Below, piece by piece: positions 1 to 6,100 of a stretch of 15,661 nucleotides of DNA (its first letter is position 1; each line of letters starts with the position of its first letter). This stretch comes from Coriobacteriales bacterium (GTDB taxonomy: Bacteria; Actinomycetota; Coriobacteriia; Coriobacteriales; UBA8131), in contig JAIRXA010000066.1 in assembly GCA_031268525.1 (NCBI GenBank), positions 1 through 15,661 of the forward strand, in the 5' to 3' direction. The notes beneath the pieces are model-generated. The model ran no database searches. It had not been told where the DNA came from and was given only the letters and a program-made list of their open reading frames with translations. A program made the translations under genes and the position numbers.

Positions 1-3
1 CGA

Positions 4-30
4 CGCAACAGAGAACCGTCCCCTGTTGCG
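4..30. repeat. Inverted repeat with GAACCGTCCC loop (left copy)
   Basis: Arms cgcaacag (4-11) and ctgttgcg (23-30) are perfect reverse complements around an 11-nt loop that contains GAACCGTCCC (13-22). That is the reverse complement of the loop core of the repeat at 801-859. A further piece, cgtccccctgtcac at 38-51, resembles cgtcccctttgtcac just right of the second repeat (855-869). Different stems around one conserved core suggest a repeat family rather than a single-gene terminator. Confidence 0.6.
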
Positions 31-130
31 GAGTCTACGTCCCCCTGTCACACGCAAGGCCCGTTAGCACCAAAGGTAACGGCGTGCGAACGGCGGGGTC
101 AATGGTACAGCAGCGTCAGATGTCAGACGG

Positions 131-136
131 TATAAT
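131..136 (+). promoter_or_regulatory. Possible -10 box for the acetyltransferase gene
   Basis: TATAAT lies 53 bases before the start codon at 190. I see no good -35 hexamer 16-18 bases upstream and no extended -10 TG, so this is a consensus -10 match only. The 1-189 region otherwise holds the left inverted repeat and nothing that looks coding. Confidence 0.3.
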
Positions 137-189
137 GAGCAAATTGTATCGTTAGCTGGGCAGGGGCGGCCTATGGCGGAAGGGGTGCA

Positions 190-786
190 ATGTCTACCCG
201 AAAGATGCCGACAGGCGAAGAGCCGCCCAAGGGCTATGAGTCGTTGGTTGCAAAACCGAAAATCGAAGGCGTCGAGGTCAAAGGCGTTTTTGTCACACAG
301 CTCGCAAAAAACGAGAGATTTGAGATCGAGTCCGTACGCGCCAAAGCGCTGTCTTCCATCAGGTCACCAACTGGGTTGACCAATGAAGTACTGACCTTTG
401 AGGATGAGATCAATATCATTCCCGATAAAAGTACCTCCGACAAGATGCTGTTTCTGGCACGCTGCGATTCGACTCTGGCAGGCTATGCGCTCGTGATCAT
501 CGGCTGGCCCCAGCCCGCCACCTGGACGATCCAGCACATGATCATCAACCCGGGAAATCGTCTGCGGGGCATCGGCACAACCATTGTGCAGCAGGTGGAG
601 AATTACGCGCTTTCGTCCGCAGTCGCCTCGGAGAACATCTTTGCGATTCCGATCGAGCGTGAGGGAACCGGTTTCTGGAAGTTCCTCGGTTACACCGTAG
701 AAACTGGTCGCCTACCCGTGCGCATCGGTGGCCTCAATCGCGAACTGATGATTTGCCGCAAAGAACTGTCAGCCCTTGAACCTTAG
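190..786 (+). CDS. GNAT-family N-acetyltransferase
   Basis: A 198-aa protein that fits the GNAT fold. The acetyl-CoA pyrophosphate-binding loop is R124-L-R-G127-I-G129-T-T, preceded by a beta strand ending in MIINPGN. Near the C-terminus FWKFLGY matches the usual GNAT strand with a Phe/Tyr-Gly pair. It is somewhat longer than a minimal GNAT (about 150 aa); the first 45 residues look like a basic, poorly ordered extension. The start at 190 is chosen because a purine-rich GGAAGGGG (178-185) sits just upstream; an overlapping ATG at 173 opens a 68-codon frame with no recognisable content. The gene stands alone, convergent with ispH, between two related inverted repeats. The substrate cannot be read from the sequence. 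The family is fairly clear, the role unknown. Confidence 0.85.
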   Translation: MSTRKMPTGEEPPKGYESLVAKPKIEGVEVKGVFVTQLAKNERFEIESVRAKALSSIRSPTGLTNEVLTFEDEINIIPDKSTSDKMLFLARCDSTLAGYALVIIGWPQPATWTIQHMIINPGNRLRGIGTTIVQQVENYALSSAVASENIFAIPIEREGTGFWKFLGYTVETGRLPVRIGGLNRELMICRKELSALEP

Positions 787-800
787 GGAAGCAAAAGCGA

Positions 801-859
801 GGACGGAGCAAAATTTGTAGACGAGGGACGGTTCCTTGTCTACAAATTTTGCCCCGTCC
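801..859. repeat. Long inverted repeat between convergent genes, GGGACGGTTC loop
   Basis: Arms 801-822 and 838-859 pair over 22 positions with one mismatch (807/853), 15 of them perfect (gcaaaatttgtagac against gtctacaaattttgc). The loop 823-837 contains GGGACGGTTC (825-834), the same core as the left repeat in the opposite orientation. Lying between the stop codons of the convergent acetyltransferase (786) and ispH (890), the hairpin could end transcription from both sides, although it lacks a clean run of T after the stem. Confidence 0.7.
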
Positions 860-889
860 CCTTTGTCACCCTCGCTCTGTCGCGCCTCG

Positions 890-1729
890 TCACCCCACGT
901 TCGCAAGGGCTTGCTCCACCTCAACGATCTGGGCTTCGGGAGTGGACGCACCCGCACTCACCCCGACCTTCTCCACGCCAGCAAACCATTCGGCACGCAG
1001 CTCGACGGAACTCTCGATGTGCCAGGTGCACGGACAGACCGTCCGGCACAGCTCGGCCAGACGCGTGGTATTACCCGAGTTCCGTCCACCGACAACAATC
1101 ATCACTTCGACCTCACGTGCTAGCTTGATAGCAGCTTCCTGGCGTTGCCGCGTCGCAAAGCAGATGGTGTCACGAACCTCGGGCTGAATGCCCCGCGCCT
1201 CCAGAGCCGCGACGATAGCGGCCAGAGCCCCGGGTGATTGCGTGGTCTGCACGACAACTCCAATGCGTTCTGGTTGCAGGCCATCCAAAGGAGGCAGATC
1301 GCCCGGCTCCTGAACAACAAGCGTCCCCTCTCCGGCCCAAGAGCTGATCGCCTCAACTTCAGGATGGCCGCGCTCCCCCACCACGAACACGGTAGAGCCT
1401 TGTTCACGTAATTCCCGCGCTGCCTGTTGGGCCTTGGAGACGTGCGGACAGGTTGCGTCGACGATGACGAGTCCCTTGGCACGCGCCGCTTCAACGACCT
1501 GAGGTGCAACACCGTGGGAGCGCAGCACGAGCGTGCCGCTGGCAACCTCGTCAACACTCGTCGCCACCTCAACTCCGCGTTCCTGCAACTCTGCAACCAC
1601 CTGTGGGTTGTGGATCAGCGGGCCGAGCGTGTGTACGGGCGTTGGCCCGTCGGCGGCCTTGTCAACAAGAGACAGAGCGCGCTCGACCCCATAGCAGGCG
1701 CCGGCGTATTCGGCACGCGTGATCTTCAT
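890..1729 (-). CDS. ispH: 4-hydroxy-3-methylbut-2-enyl diphosphate reductase (IspH/LytB)
   Basis: IspH carries out the last step of the MEP isoprenoid pathway, reducing HMBPP to IPP and DMAPP in the cytosol with a [4Fe-4S] cluster. The three cluster cysteines are present: C12 (GACYGV), C94 (DATCPHVSK) and C190 (DTICFATRQRQ). Substrate-binding and catalytic residues are also in place: H40 (TLGPLIHNP), H72 (RSHGV), H122 and E124 (GHPEVE), and the late GGRNSGNT motif. At 279 aa it is the usual length of the shorter clostridial/actinobacterial type. The start MKITRAEYAGAC lies at 1729, where the ATG overlaps the TGA of an upstream micro-ORF; GGAAG lies 8 bases before it. It is the last gene of the cmk-plsC-ispH run. 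The function is very secure. Confidence 0.97.
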   Translation of the reverse strand: MKITRAEYAGACYGVERALSLVDKAADGPTPVHTLGPLIHNPQVVAELQERGVEVATSVDEVASGTLVLRSHGVAPQVVEAARAKGLVIVDATCPHVSKAQQAARELREQGSTVFVVGERGHPEVEAISSWAGEGTLVVQEPGDLPPLDGLQPERIGVVVQTTQSPGALAAIVAALEARGIQPEVRDTICFATRQRQEAAIKLAREVEVMIVVGGRNSGNTTRLAELCRTVCPCTWHIESSVELRAEWFAGVEKVGVSAGASTPEAQIVEVEQALANVG

Positions 1730-1755
1730 CGGAGGGTCTTCCGGGGGGTTTTCAT
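1726..1755 (-). CDS. Micro-ORF 2 in the plsC-ispH junction (MKTPRKTLR)
   Basis: A 9-codon reading frame, ATG at 1755 and TGA at 1728-1726, whose stop overlaps the ispH ATG as ATGA. Its own ATG overlaps the stop of micro-ORF 1. It has no recognisable protein function. If translated, it would act by passing ribosomes to ispH through stop-start coupling. It belongs to a 26-bp tandem duplication, so it may be an accident of that repeat. Confidence 0.35.
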   Translation of the reverse strand: MKTPRKTLR

Positions 1756-1781
1756 CTGAGGATTTCCCGGAGGGTTTTCAT
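1730..1781 (-). repeat. 26-bp tandem duplication upstream of ispH
   Basis: Units 1781-1756 and 1755-1730, read on the minus strand, agree at 21 of 26 positions. Each starts ATGAAAACCC and has CCGG near its middle. The ispH start ATGAAGATC follows in register, as if the units arose from a translation-start region. Because 26 is not a multiple of 3, each unit shifts frame, and this is what makes each TGA overlap the next ATG. Confidence 0.8.
1752..1781 (-). CDS. Micro-ORF 1 in the plsC-ispH junction (MKTLREILR)
   Basis: A 9-codon frame, ATG at 1781 and TGA at 1754-1752. Its ATG overlaps the plsC stop (1780-1778) as ATGA and its stop overlaps the ATG of micro-ORF 2 in the same way. The encoded peptide is nearly the same as that of micro-ORF 2. 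No function can be named; translational coupling is the only role the layout suggests. Confidence 0.35.
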   Translation of the reverse strand: MKTLREILR

Positions 1782-2473
1782 CGCGGTGGCTCCAAGGCAT
1801 AAACCCGTCGCATCACCTCAGTGGTGAAGGCTGCGAGCAGCTCTTCCTTCTCCATGCCTACAAACATCGGATCGTCAAGAGCAAGCGGCTCACCAAAGCG
1901 CAGGGTGATACGTGGCAAGCGGAACAATCGTTTGCCTTCGGGGCAGATGCGCTCGGTGCCCCACAGGCGCACGGGCAAGACCGGCGCCTTCGCAAGACGG
2001 GCGATCAGCGCGATCCCCTCGTGGTTAACTACCGTCTGACCTGCAAAGCGAACGCGCGTCCCCTCGGGGAATATCCCCACATATTCACCGCGTTTGAGCA
2101 TTCGAACCGCACGCTTGACGGCAAGGAGATCGGCACTGTCGCGCTTGACCGGAAAGACCCCGATCCATGAGGCCAGACGGGCGATCACCGGATTGAGCGC
2201 GAAGAGTTCCTCCTTGCTCATGAAGCGAACGACGCGCGGACGCAGCACGCTGAGCACGAAGACCGGATCGAGATTGGAACAATGGTTGCCCGCGATGATG
2301 ATGCCCTGATCGGCAGGAAGTTTTGCCAACTGTTCGTGCAAATCGTAGGCTCGATACCGAAACAGGGGACCCAAAATGACTCGTACGAGCCCCGCAAAGA
2401 AGGTGCGAAACCTCTGTGGGGAGCGCCCCTCACCAGAGGCGGGGGTATCGAAGAAGTAGTCGAGGGGTTTCAT
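1778..2473 (-). CDS. plsC: 1-acyl-sn-glycerol-3-phosphate acyltransferase (PlsC)
   Basis: PlsC adds the second acyl chain to lysophosphatidic acid, making phosphatidic acid at the inner face of the membrane. The 231-aa protein has the family's catalytic H-x4-D motif as NHCSNLD (H64, D69) and the glycerol-phosphate-binding FPEGTR at 135-140. A short hydrophobic stretch near residues 25-38 may sit at the membrane. Length fits the bacterial family (about 200-240 aa). The ATG at 2473 overlaps the cmk stop as ATGA, pointing to one transcript with cmk upstream and ispH downstream. Its own stop overlaps the first micro-ORF of the ispH leader. The family is secure; acyl-donor preference (acyl-CoA or acyl-ACP) cannot be read. 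Confidence 0.93.
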   Translation of the reverse strand: MKPLDYFFDTPASGEGRSPQRFRTFFAGLVRVILGPLFRYRAYDLHEQLAKLPADQGIIIAGNHCSNLDPVFVLSVLRPRVVRFMSKEELFALNPVIARLASWIGVFPVKRDSADLLAVKRAVRMLKRGEYVGIFPEGTRVRFAGQTVVNHEGIALIARLAKAPVLPVRLWGTERICPEGKRLFRLPRITLRFGEPLALDDPMFVGMEKEELLAAFTTEVMRRVYALEPPR

Positions 2474-3279
2474 GCCCTGTGAGTTTCAGAGGAATTCGCG
2501 GATTGGCAGGCGCTGCTCTCGACAAGTTTGGCGCTCTGGTCGGTGCTGTTCTCGACGAGTTTGGCACTCTGGTCGGTGCTGCTCTCAACGAGTTTGGCGA
2601 TAGCTTTGACAACTGCGTTGATGCTCATGGTGGTTGTATCGATCTCTACCGCATCGGGAGCCTGCATGAGCGGCGCGACCTCACGTGAGCTGTCGTAGGC
2701 ATCGCGGCGGTGGATATCAGCGAGAATACCCGCTTCGTCAAGGCCCGTATAGAGGGTGCTCGCCTTCTCGGCCTTCTTGACGTTTTGCTGGTAACGCCGC
2801 CGCGCGCGTTCCTCGGCGGTGGCGGTCAGAAAGACCTTCAACTCGGCGTCTGGGAAGACAATCGTACCGATGTCACGACCCTCCATCACGGTATCCTGAG
2901 TTCGCCCAATGATGCGCTGCTGTTCCGTGAGCGCGGCGCGTACTCCGGGATCTGCAGAAACGGGCGAGACGGCTTTATCAGCCTCGGGCGTGCGGATGTT
3001 CGTGGTAACATCCACGCCGTCGATGAAGACCTGTGAGGGCAGGGGTTCGCCGGACAGATAGCCAAAGGTGATCGGTTCGTTGGTAGCGATCTGCGCGATG
3101 CGGGTCTTCGTCGCCGCAGGCAAGGGGTCGCCGAGGGCAAGGCCCTCCTCCAAGGCGCGCCAGGCAACCGAACGGTACATCGCTCCCGTGTCGAGATAGG
3201 CAAAGCCAAGCTTGCGGGCAACCAATTTGGCGACGGTAGATTTGCCGGAAGCAGCCGGCCCGTCGATGGCAATGATCAT
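2470..3279 (-). CDS. cmk: Cytidylate kinase with a repeat-built C-terminal tail
   Basis: Cmk phosphorylates CMP and dCMP with ATP in the cytosol. The 269-aa protein has the P-loop GPAASGKST (7-15), the DTGAMYR motif (30-36), EGRDIGT (133-139) and the lid-region RRDAYDSSR (191-199). Typical bacterial Cmk is about 220-230 aa. The extra residues here are an 11-residue unit, KLVESSTDQSA, present about three times (229-261) and encoded by a 33-bp tandem repeat. The catalytic core ends before this tail, so activity should be unaffected. The start at 3279 has GGAAGGAT just upstream. Cmk begins the cmk-plsC-ispH operon and its stop overlaps the plsC ATG. I found no convincing promoter in 3280-3483. 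Confidence 0.95.
   Translation of the reverse strand: MIIAIDGPAASGKSTVAKLVARKLGFAYLDTGAMYRSVAWRALEEGLALGDPLPAATKTRIAQIATNEPITFGYLSGEPLPSQVFIDGVDVTTNIRTPEADKAVSPVSADPGVRAALTEQQRIIGRTQDTVMEGRDIGTIVFPDAELKVFLTATAEERARRRYQQNVKKAEKASTLYTGLDEAGILADIHRRDAYDSSREVAPLMQAPDAVEIDTTTMSINAVVKAIAKLVESSTDQSAKLVENSTDQSAKLVESSACQSANSSETHRA
2502..2600 (-). repeat. 33-bp tandem repeat in the 3' end of cmk
   Basis: Three consecutive 33-bp units (2502-2534, 2535-2567, 2568-2600) are recognisable by the recurring ctcgacnagtttggc core. The second and third are nearly identical and the first is more diverged. The period is in frame, so the repeat adds copies of an 11-residue peptide to the Cmk tail without disturbing the stop or the plsC overlap. 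Confidence 0.85.
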
Positions 3280-3380
3280 GTAGACAATCCTTCCATTGCG
3301 GCGCTCCTGAGAGCGCCCGATAAGATGTAGCTGTCATTGTACCTCAGGGAGAGAGTCTGGGCGCTTCGTCGCCGGTCGAT

Positions 3381-3408
3381 TCGTGGCCAGCGCCTCGTGG
3401 CCAGCGCC
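3381..3408. repeat. Perfect 14-bp tandem duplication upstream of cmk
   Basis: tcgtggccagcgcc occurs at 3381-3394 and again at 3395-3408 without a spacer. It lies in the non-coding stretch upstream of cmk, near the left boundary of the accessory island. No regulatory motif is evident; it may be a replication-slippage product. Confidence 0.7.
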
Positions 3409-3483
3409 GCTTTTCTCGTAAGGGCACGCAAACGACAAGCAGGAGGGCTCCAGAAGGCTTAGTCTAATATAGTATAGATAACA

Positions 3484-3996
3484 CTATAGTGAGTCATAGG
3501 GTATTGTTTCGTGCTCAATTATATATTCAGAGATATCAAACCCTTCCGCAGTTTGTGGGGAAAGCTGTAATAGGCCCTCCGTTGAACTCGTGGATTCCTT
3601 AAGAGAGCCAAGCGATATGCCATTAATAATGTTGACAAACTGGGTTGTCTCGCTAAATAGACTATAGTAGGCAGTTCCTATTTCTCTTTCTTTCATGCTC
3701 AAGAAATTCACCCATAGCACTCGATTGTAATAGGGAACAAACAGATCACCAGACACCTCGCCGCCTATTGCCTTTGTTCCTTGGATGAGAAAAGTTCCAG
3801 TATGTCTGTCAAGCTTAATTTCTTTATAAACAAATGCAGCATTATCTCTGTAGGTTTTGAGATATGCGTTAAGTGATCCGTAATATATATAGTCAAGATA
3901 GCAGCTATTCTGCGCATTTGTCATCCACCTGACAACAGAGGGGAAAGGTTGCGGCTTTGACAATTCAGAAATCACATTAGCGTCAATGACATACAT
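3484..3996 (-). pseudogene. FitB/VapC-type PIN toxin N-terminus joined to an unrelated tail
   Basis: The ATG at 3996, preceded by GAGGA at 7 bases, opens a 170-aa frame. The first 28 or so residues (MYVIDANVISELSKPQPFP and following) are a textbook PIN-domain start with the first acidic residues D5 and E12. A working PIN nuclease is about 130-145 aa and needs two or three further acidic residues; after about residue 28 the resemblance stops. The next 140 residues are rich in Tyr, Phe and Ser, encoded by AT-rich DNA unlike the neighbours, and I do not recognise them. The PIN gene therefore seems to have lost its body by recombination with foreign sequence. The frame extends upstream through the antitoxin region, but that part is an out-of-frame shadow. 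The chimera may still be translated; toxin activity is unlikely. Confidence 0.6.
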
Positions 3997-4235
3997 GGCT
4001 ATTCCTCGAAAAGGCGAAGGGGCGGGGTTTTGAGCGTTGCGGCACATCGAAATCAAAACCTCCAACAGAGGACGACTGGTCAAGAAACAACAAGACCCAA
4101 GAACCTGATGCAGGAACAACCGCAGCCTCAAGAATCGCCTTTGCCTCAGCCTGCAAAGAACGGCCATTTTGCGCGGCGCGAACCGCCAAACTTCTTTTTG
4201 TCTGCTCATCGACATCACGCACCAAAATCAGGCAT
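3983..4235 (-). pseudogene. FitA-like ribbon-helix-helix antitoxin, frameshifted near the start
   Basis: The frame reading VRDVDEQTKRSLAVRAAQNG then RSLQAEAKAILEAA is the usual FitA/Arc-type DNA-binding N-terminus, and SWVLLFLDQ...VPQRSKPRPFAF matches the C-terminal toxin-wrapping segment of the family. The natural start is the ATG at 4235, which has GAGGTG six bases upstream and begins MPD as in many relatives. From there the frame is shifted by 1 and runs into TGA at 4217-4215. Restoring two bases in the T-rich codon after MPD would give a normal protein of about 83 aa. TTG at 4225 would restore the right frame but lacks a good ribosome site. It overlaps the toxin start by 14 bases, as in intact FitAB operons. 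FitA proteins repress their own operon; no such activity can be assumed here. Confidence 0.65.
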
Positions 4236-4260
4236 TACTATCACCTCACTCCAACGAAAG

Positions 4261-4291
4261 CTATCACTGCTATCACTGCTATCCATGATAG
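4261..4291. repeat. 9-bp direct repeats and a palindrome upstream of the antitoxin remnant
   Basis: ctatcactg occurs at 4261-4269 and 4270-4278, followed by ctatccatg. The last unit forms ctatc-cat-gatag (4279-4291), an interrupted palindrome. FitA-type antitoxins bind paired inverted repeats at their own promoter, so this could be the remains of an operator. That is inference from position. The rest of 4236-4515, between the antitoxin start and the stop of the next gene, shows no other gene or RNA I can support. Confidence 0.3.
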
Positions 4292-4515
4292 GACACCCAG
4301 GAACACCTTGTCACGCTTCGTCTGGTACAGCCTCAATCGCAGTATCCGGCTGCTGTAGTATTCGTTCTTGGCTACAGAGTCAGTACGAGTGACCCCCACA
4401 CTATGAAGTGGACTCTGCAAACGCCTTTAGAACACCGCTCTATCGTTACGGCACCTTTGTTCTATCCTTGCCATGTGTTCTCGCCCTCCTATGCGTCTCC
4501 CATGACCTTACAAGG

Positions 4516-5385
4516 CTATTCGGTGGTGTCTGTGGGTTTGGGTTTTCTCTGATTGCGCTTTGAGCACAGGGGGCTACACCATCTCCGTTTGCGTCCCCGC
4601 TCTTTTCGCGCGATGTAGGGCTTATGGCATTGCTCGCATCGTCCCACGCGTCCAACCCTGAATGCATCGAACAGCGAATACCAAAGCGTTGATATGAATT
4701 CGTTACAGGCGATCACTTCGCTAAACTCCAACGAAGAAACAATGCGGACATGTCGCAGATGCGCCGTTATCGCACTGGATACAAACAGACGGGCGATACG
4801 CTCCAATACCCGTTCATCACTTAAGTCGGGATTATCGCCAAATTCGAACCTGTGCGATATAAGCTCTCCTCGCTCTCCCCAATATGGCGCACCGTATCCA
4901 TCGTTCAGCACACTTACAGGCAAGCAAGCCTTGATGTTATCTGCTTCAGAGTCAAAACTGTAAGTTACAAGTACACTAATGCCGCGTTTAGTAGCAAAGG
5001 GCTCATTTTCACTTAATGATTGTATGTAACGTCGGTAGTATCCATCATGTACCACGGGGACGGAAAAATAAAACGCGTCCAATTCTGGACGGTATGCAAG
5101 TCCACATTCTGCGAGCGCATCAAGGGTTACCACTTTGTCGTCAATCAGCGATACCACGTTAAGGACAGAAACGAAAACCTCACGCATTGACAGCGCATCC
5201 TCAATTTCCATTCCGTCGGTGATCAGGTTCTCTATCAAAAAAGTACCCATCTTTTCGCTGTCGTCAGCAGCTATAAATTCTTCTCTGAGCTTGTCGGTAT
5301 TGATAGCGAGGGGTTCGCCGATCGTACGAAAGAACAATGACCTGTAGCCGTCTCTGAAGTTTTTTACCGGGTACGCCTCAACCAT
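4516..5385 (-). CDS. Protein with C-terminal CGNR-like zinc finger
   Basis: A 289-aa protein when started at the ATG at 5385, chosen because GGAG lies six bases before it; longer starts at 5397 and 5463 lack a ribosome site, and the 5463 start lies inside the likely promoter. The C-terminus has C250-x2-C253-x16-C270-x3-C274 in a very basic setting (RKRRWCSPLC). This layout resembles CGNR-type zinc fingers, with SKR in place of the GNR that normally follows the last cysteine. The remaining 240 residues are acidic and I cannot assign them to a family. The gene is divergent from the XRE/excisionase/capsid operon across a 110-bp shared region, a common layout for a regulator and its target. It could bind DNA or RNA; the role is unknown. 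Confidence 0.6.
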   Translation of the reverse strand: MVEAYPVKNFRDGYRSLFFRTIGEPLAINTDKLREEFIAADDSEKMGTFLIENLITDGMEIEDALSMREVFVSVLNVVSLIDDKVVTLDALAECGLAYRPELDAFYFSVPVVHDGYYRRYIQSLSENEPFATKRGISVLVTYSFDSEADNIKACLPVSVLNDGYGAPYWGERGELISHRFEFGDNPDLSDERVLERIARLFVSSAITAHLRHVRIVSSLEFSEVIACNEFISTLWYSLFDAFRVGRVGRCEQCHKPYIARKERGRKRRWCSPLCSKRNQRKPKPTDTTE

Positions 5386-5437
5386 AATTTTCTCCATGTC
5401 TTGATTAACGGATATTTTGTTCTGAATTAAGGACGGA

Positions 5438-5443
5438 TATAAT
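5438..5443 (+). promoter_or_regulatory. -10 box for the XRE/capsid-ART operon
   Basis: TATAAT at 5438-5443 lies 51 bases before the start codon of the XRE gene. The matching -35 is poor (ttttgt at 5415-5420). It sits just beside the minus-strand -10 box of the divergent gene, so the two promoters overlap and would compete or be controlled together. Confidence 0.4.
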
Positions 5444-5470
5444 GGTAGACACTGAAAGAGCATCAGTCAA
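5442..5470 (-). promoter_or_regulatory. Promoter of the zinc-finger gene
   Basis: On the minus strand TTGACT (5470-5465) and TACCAT (5447-5442) are separated by 17 bases, a good sigma-70-type arrangement, about 57 bases ahead of the chosen start at 5385. It supports the shorter start, since the upstream ATG at 5463 would fall between the two boxes. Confidence 0.45.
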
Positions 5471-5494
5471 TGCCCTAAATGAAATGGAGTAAAG

Positions 5495-5692
5495 ATGATT
5501 CGCTTAATTCAAGAACGAACAAAGCTTGGGTTCTCCCAAGCAAAACTCTCGCGCATTGCAGATTTGAACACTTCTACAGTGTGCTGCATTGAGCGAGGAG
5601 AGATGAGGTCATGGCTGGCGCAAAAGAGGAAACTTGCCGACGCGCCGAGCTGGCAGGGCGAACCCGATGACCTGTTCGAGGAGGCCAAATAA
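5495..5692 (+). CDS. XRE-family helix-turn-helix regulator
   Basis: A 65-aa protein that is essentially one Cro/C1-type HTH: LGFSQAKLSRIADLNTSTV gives the helix-turn-helix and CCIERGEMR the typical IERG segment, followed by a short acidic end (PDDLFEEAK). GGAG sits five bases before the ATG. It is the first gene of a tightly packed plus-strand operon; its TAA overlaps the ATG of the next gene. Small XRE proteins of this kind commonly control phage or plasmid gene expression, and its place at the head of the capsid-ADP-ribosyltransferase operon suggests it controls that operon, possibly through the shared promoter region at 5386-5494. Target sites are not evident. Confidence 0.8.
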   Translation: MIRLIQERTKLGFSQAKLSRIADLNTSTVCCIERGEMRSWLAQKRKLADAPSWQGEPDDLFEEAK

Positions 5693-5955
5693 TGAGAGCC
5701 ATAAAAGCGGGTGGGTGGGCTGCCCACCAAGACGAAACAGCCCACGACATGCCCGCAGATGGACATAATACTATTCTGTCAGGAATGCCCGATATTCTCA
5801 CCCTCGAACAGACTGCCGAGGTCTTGCAGATTGGCATTACTACGGCGCGGGGGATGTGTCGTCAACATCAGATACCGGCCTTCAAGGTTGGGCAGCAGTG
5901 GAGGGTTCCGCGCGCGTGGCTCTGTGAGTTCATACAGGGTGGCGGCAATGGATAA
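5692..5955 (+). CDS. Excisionase-type helix-turn-helix protein
   Basis: The last 55 residues follow the MerR-like excisionase domain: MPDILTLEQTAEVLQIGIT (DNA-recognition helices), then IPAFKVGQQWRVPRAWLCEF, the strand-and-wing ending normal for this family. Starting at 5692 gives 87 aa and overlaps the XRE stop as TAATG. An internal ATG at 5785 would give the compact 56-aa domain, but AGGA touches that ATG directly, so the longer start fits coupled translation better. The first 31 residues look unstructured. Proteins of this type act as recombination directionality factors or as small regulators. No integrase is present nearby, so a regulatory role, or a leftover from a mobile element, is more likely. 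Confidence 0.7.
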   Translation: MRAIKAGGWAAHQDETAHDMPADGHNTILSGMPDILTLEQTAEVLQIGITTARGMCRQHQIPAFKVGQQWRVPRAWLCEFIQGGGNG

Positions 5956-6100
5956 CATCATTTTAGATGCCATCAAAGCCACTCCTCTTTGGCTCGTGTG
6001 GGAGCTTGATGACCGCGGCGGCAGGGTCGCGCAGAACGAGACAACAGCACGCCAGTGGTGGTCTGAGGCCGCATCACCAGACCCAGAGGGCCTTGCGTGA
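5948..6100 (+). CDS. Small phage-type protein of unknown function
   Basis: A 50-aa frame, MDNIILDAIKATPLWLVWEL and onward, rich in Trp and acidic residues. Its ATG overlaps the end of the excisionase-like gene by 8 bases and its TGA overlaps the GTG of the capsid-ART gene as GTGA. I do not recognise a family. The tight overlaps at both ends are the main evidence that it is translated. It may act with the capsid-ART protein or only carry translation into it. Confidence 0.5.
   Translation: MDNIILDAIKATPLWLVWELDDRGGRVAQNETTARQWWSEAASPDPEGLA

Noticed and set aside
836..1187. Plus-strand frames of 95 and 112 codons over the end of ispH
   Set aside because: They lie antisense to the clearly conserved 3' end of ispH and show no domain or ribosome site; they are shadows of a GC-rich gene.
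3484..4218. A single 244-codon minus-strand gene
   Set aside because: Its first 74 codons read the antitoxin region out of frame (Arg/Leu-rich shadow). The true start is the MYVIDAN Met at 3996 with its own ribosome site.
4300..4440. A possible tRNA or att site in the gap between the antitoxin remnant and the zinc-finger gene
   Set aside because: No cloverleaf, no TTCRA-type T-loop in the right place and no matching direct repeat at the other end of the island were found by eye.
4516..5463. The longer 315-aa start for the zinc-finger gene
   Set aside because: The ATG at 5463 lies between the -35 and -10 boxes and has no ribosome site; GGAG precedes the ATG at 5385.
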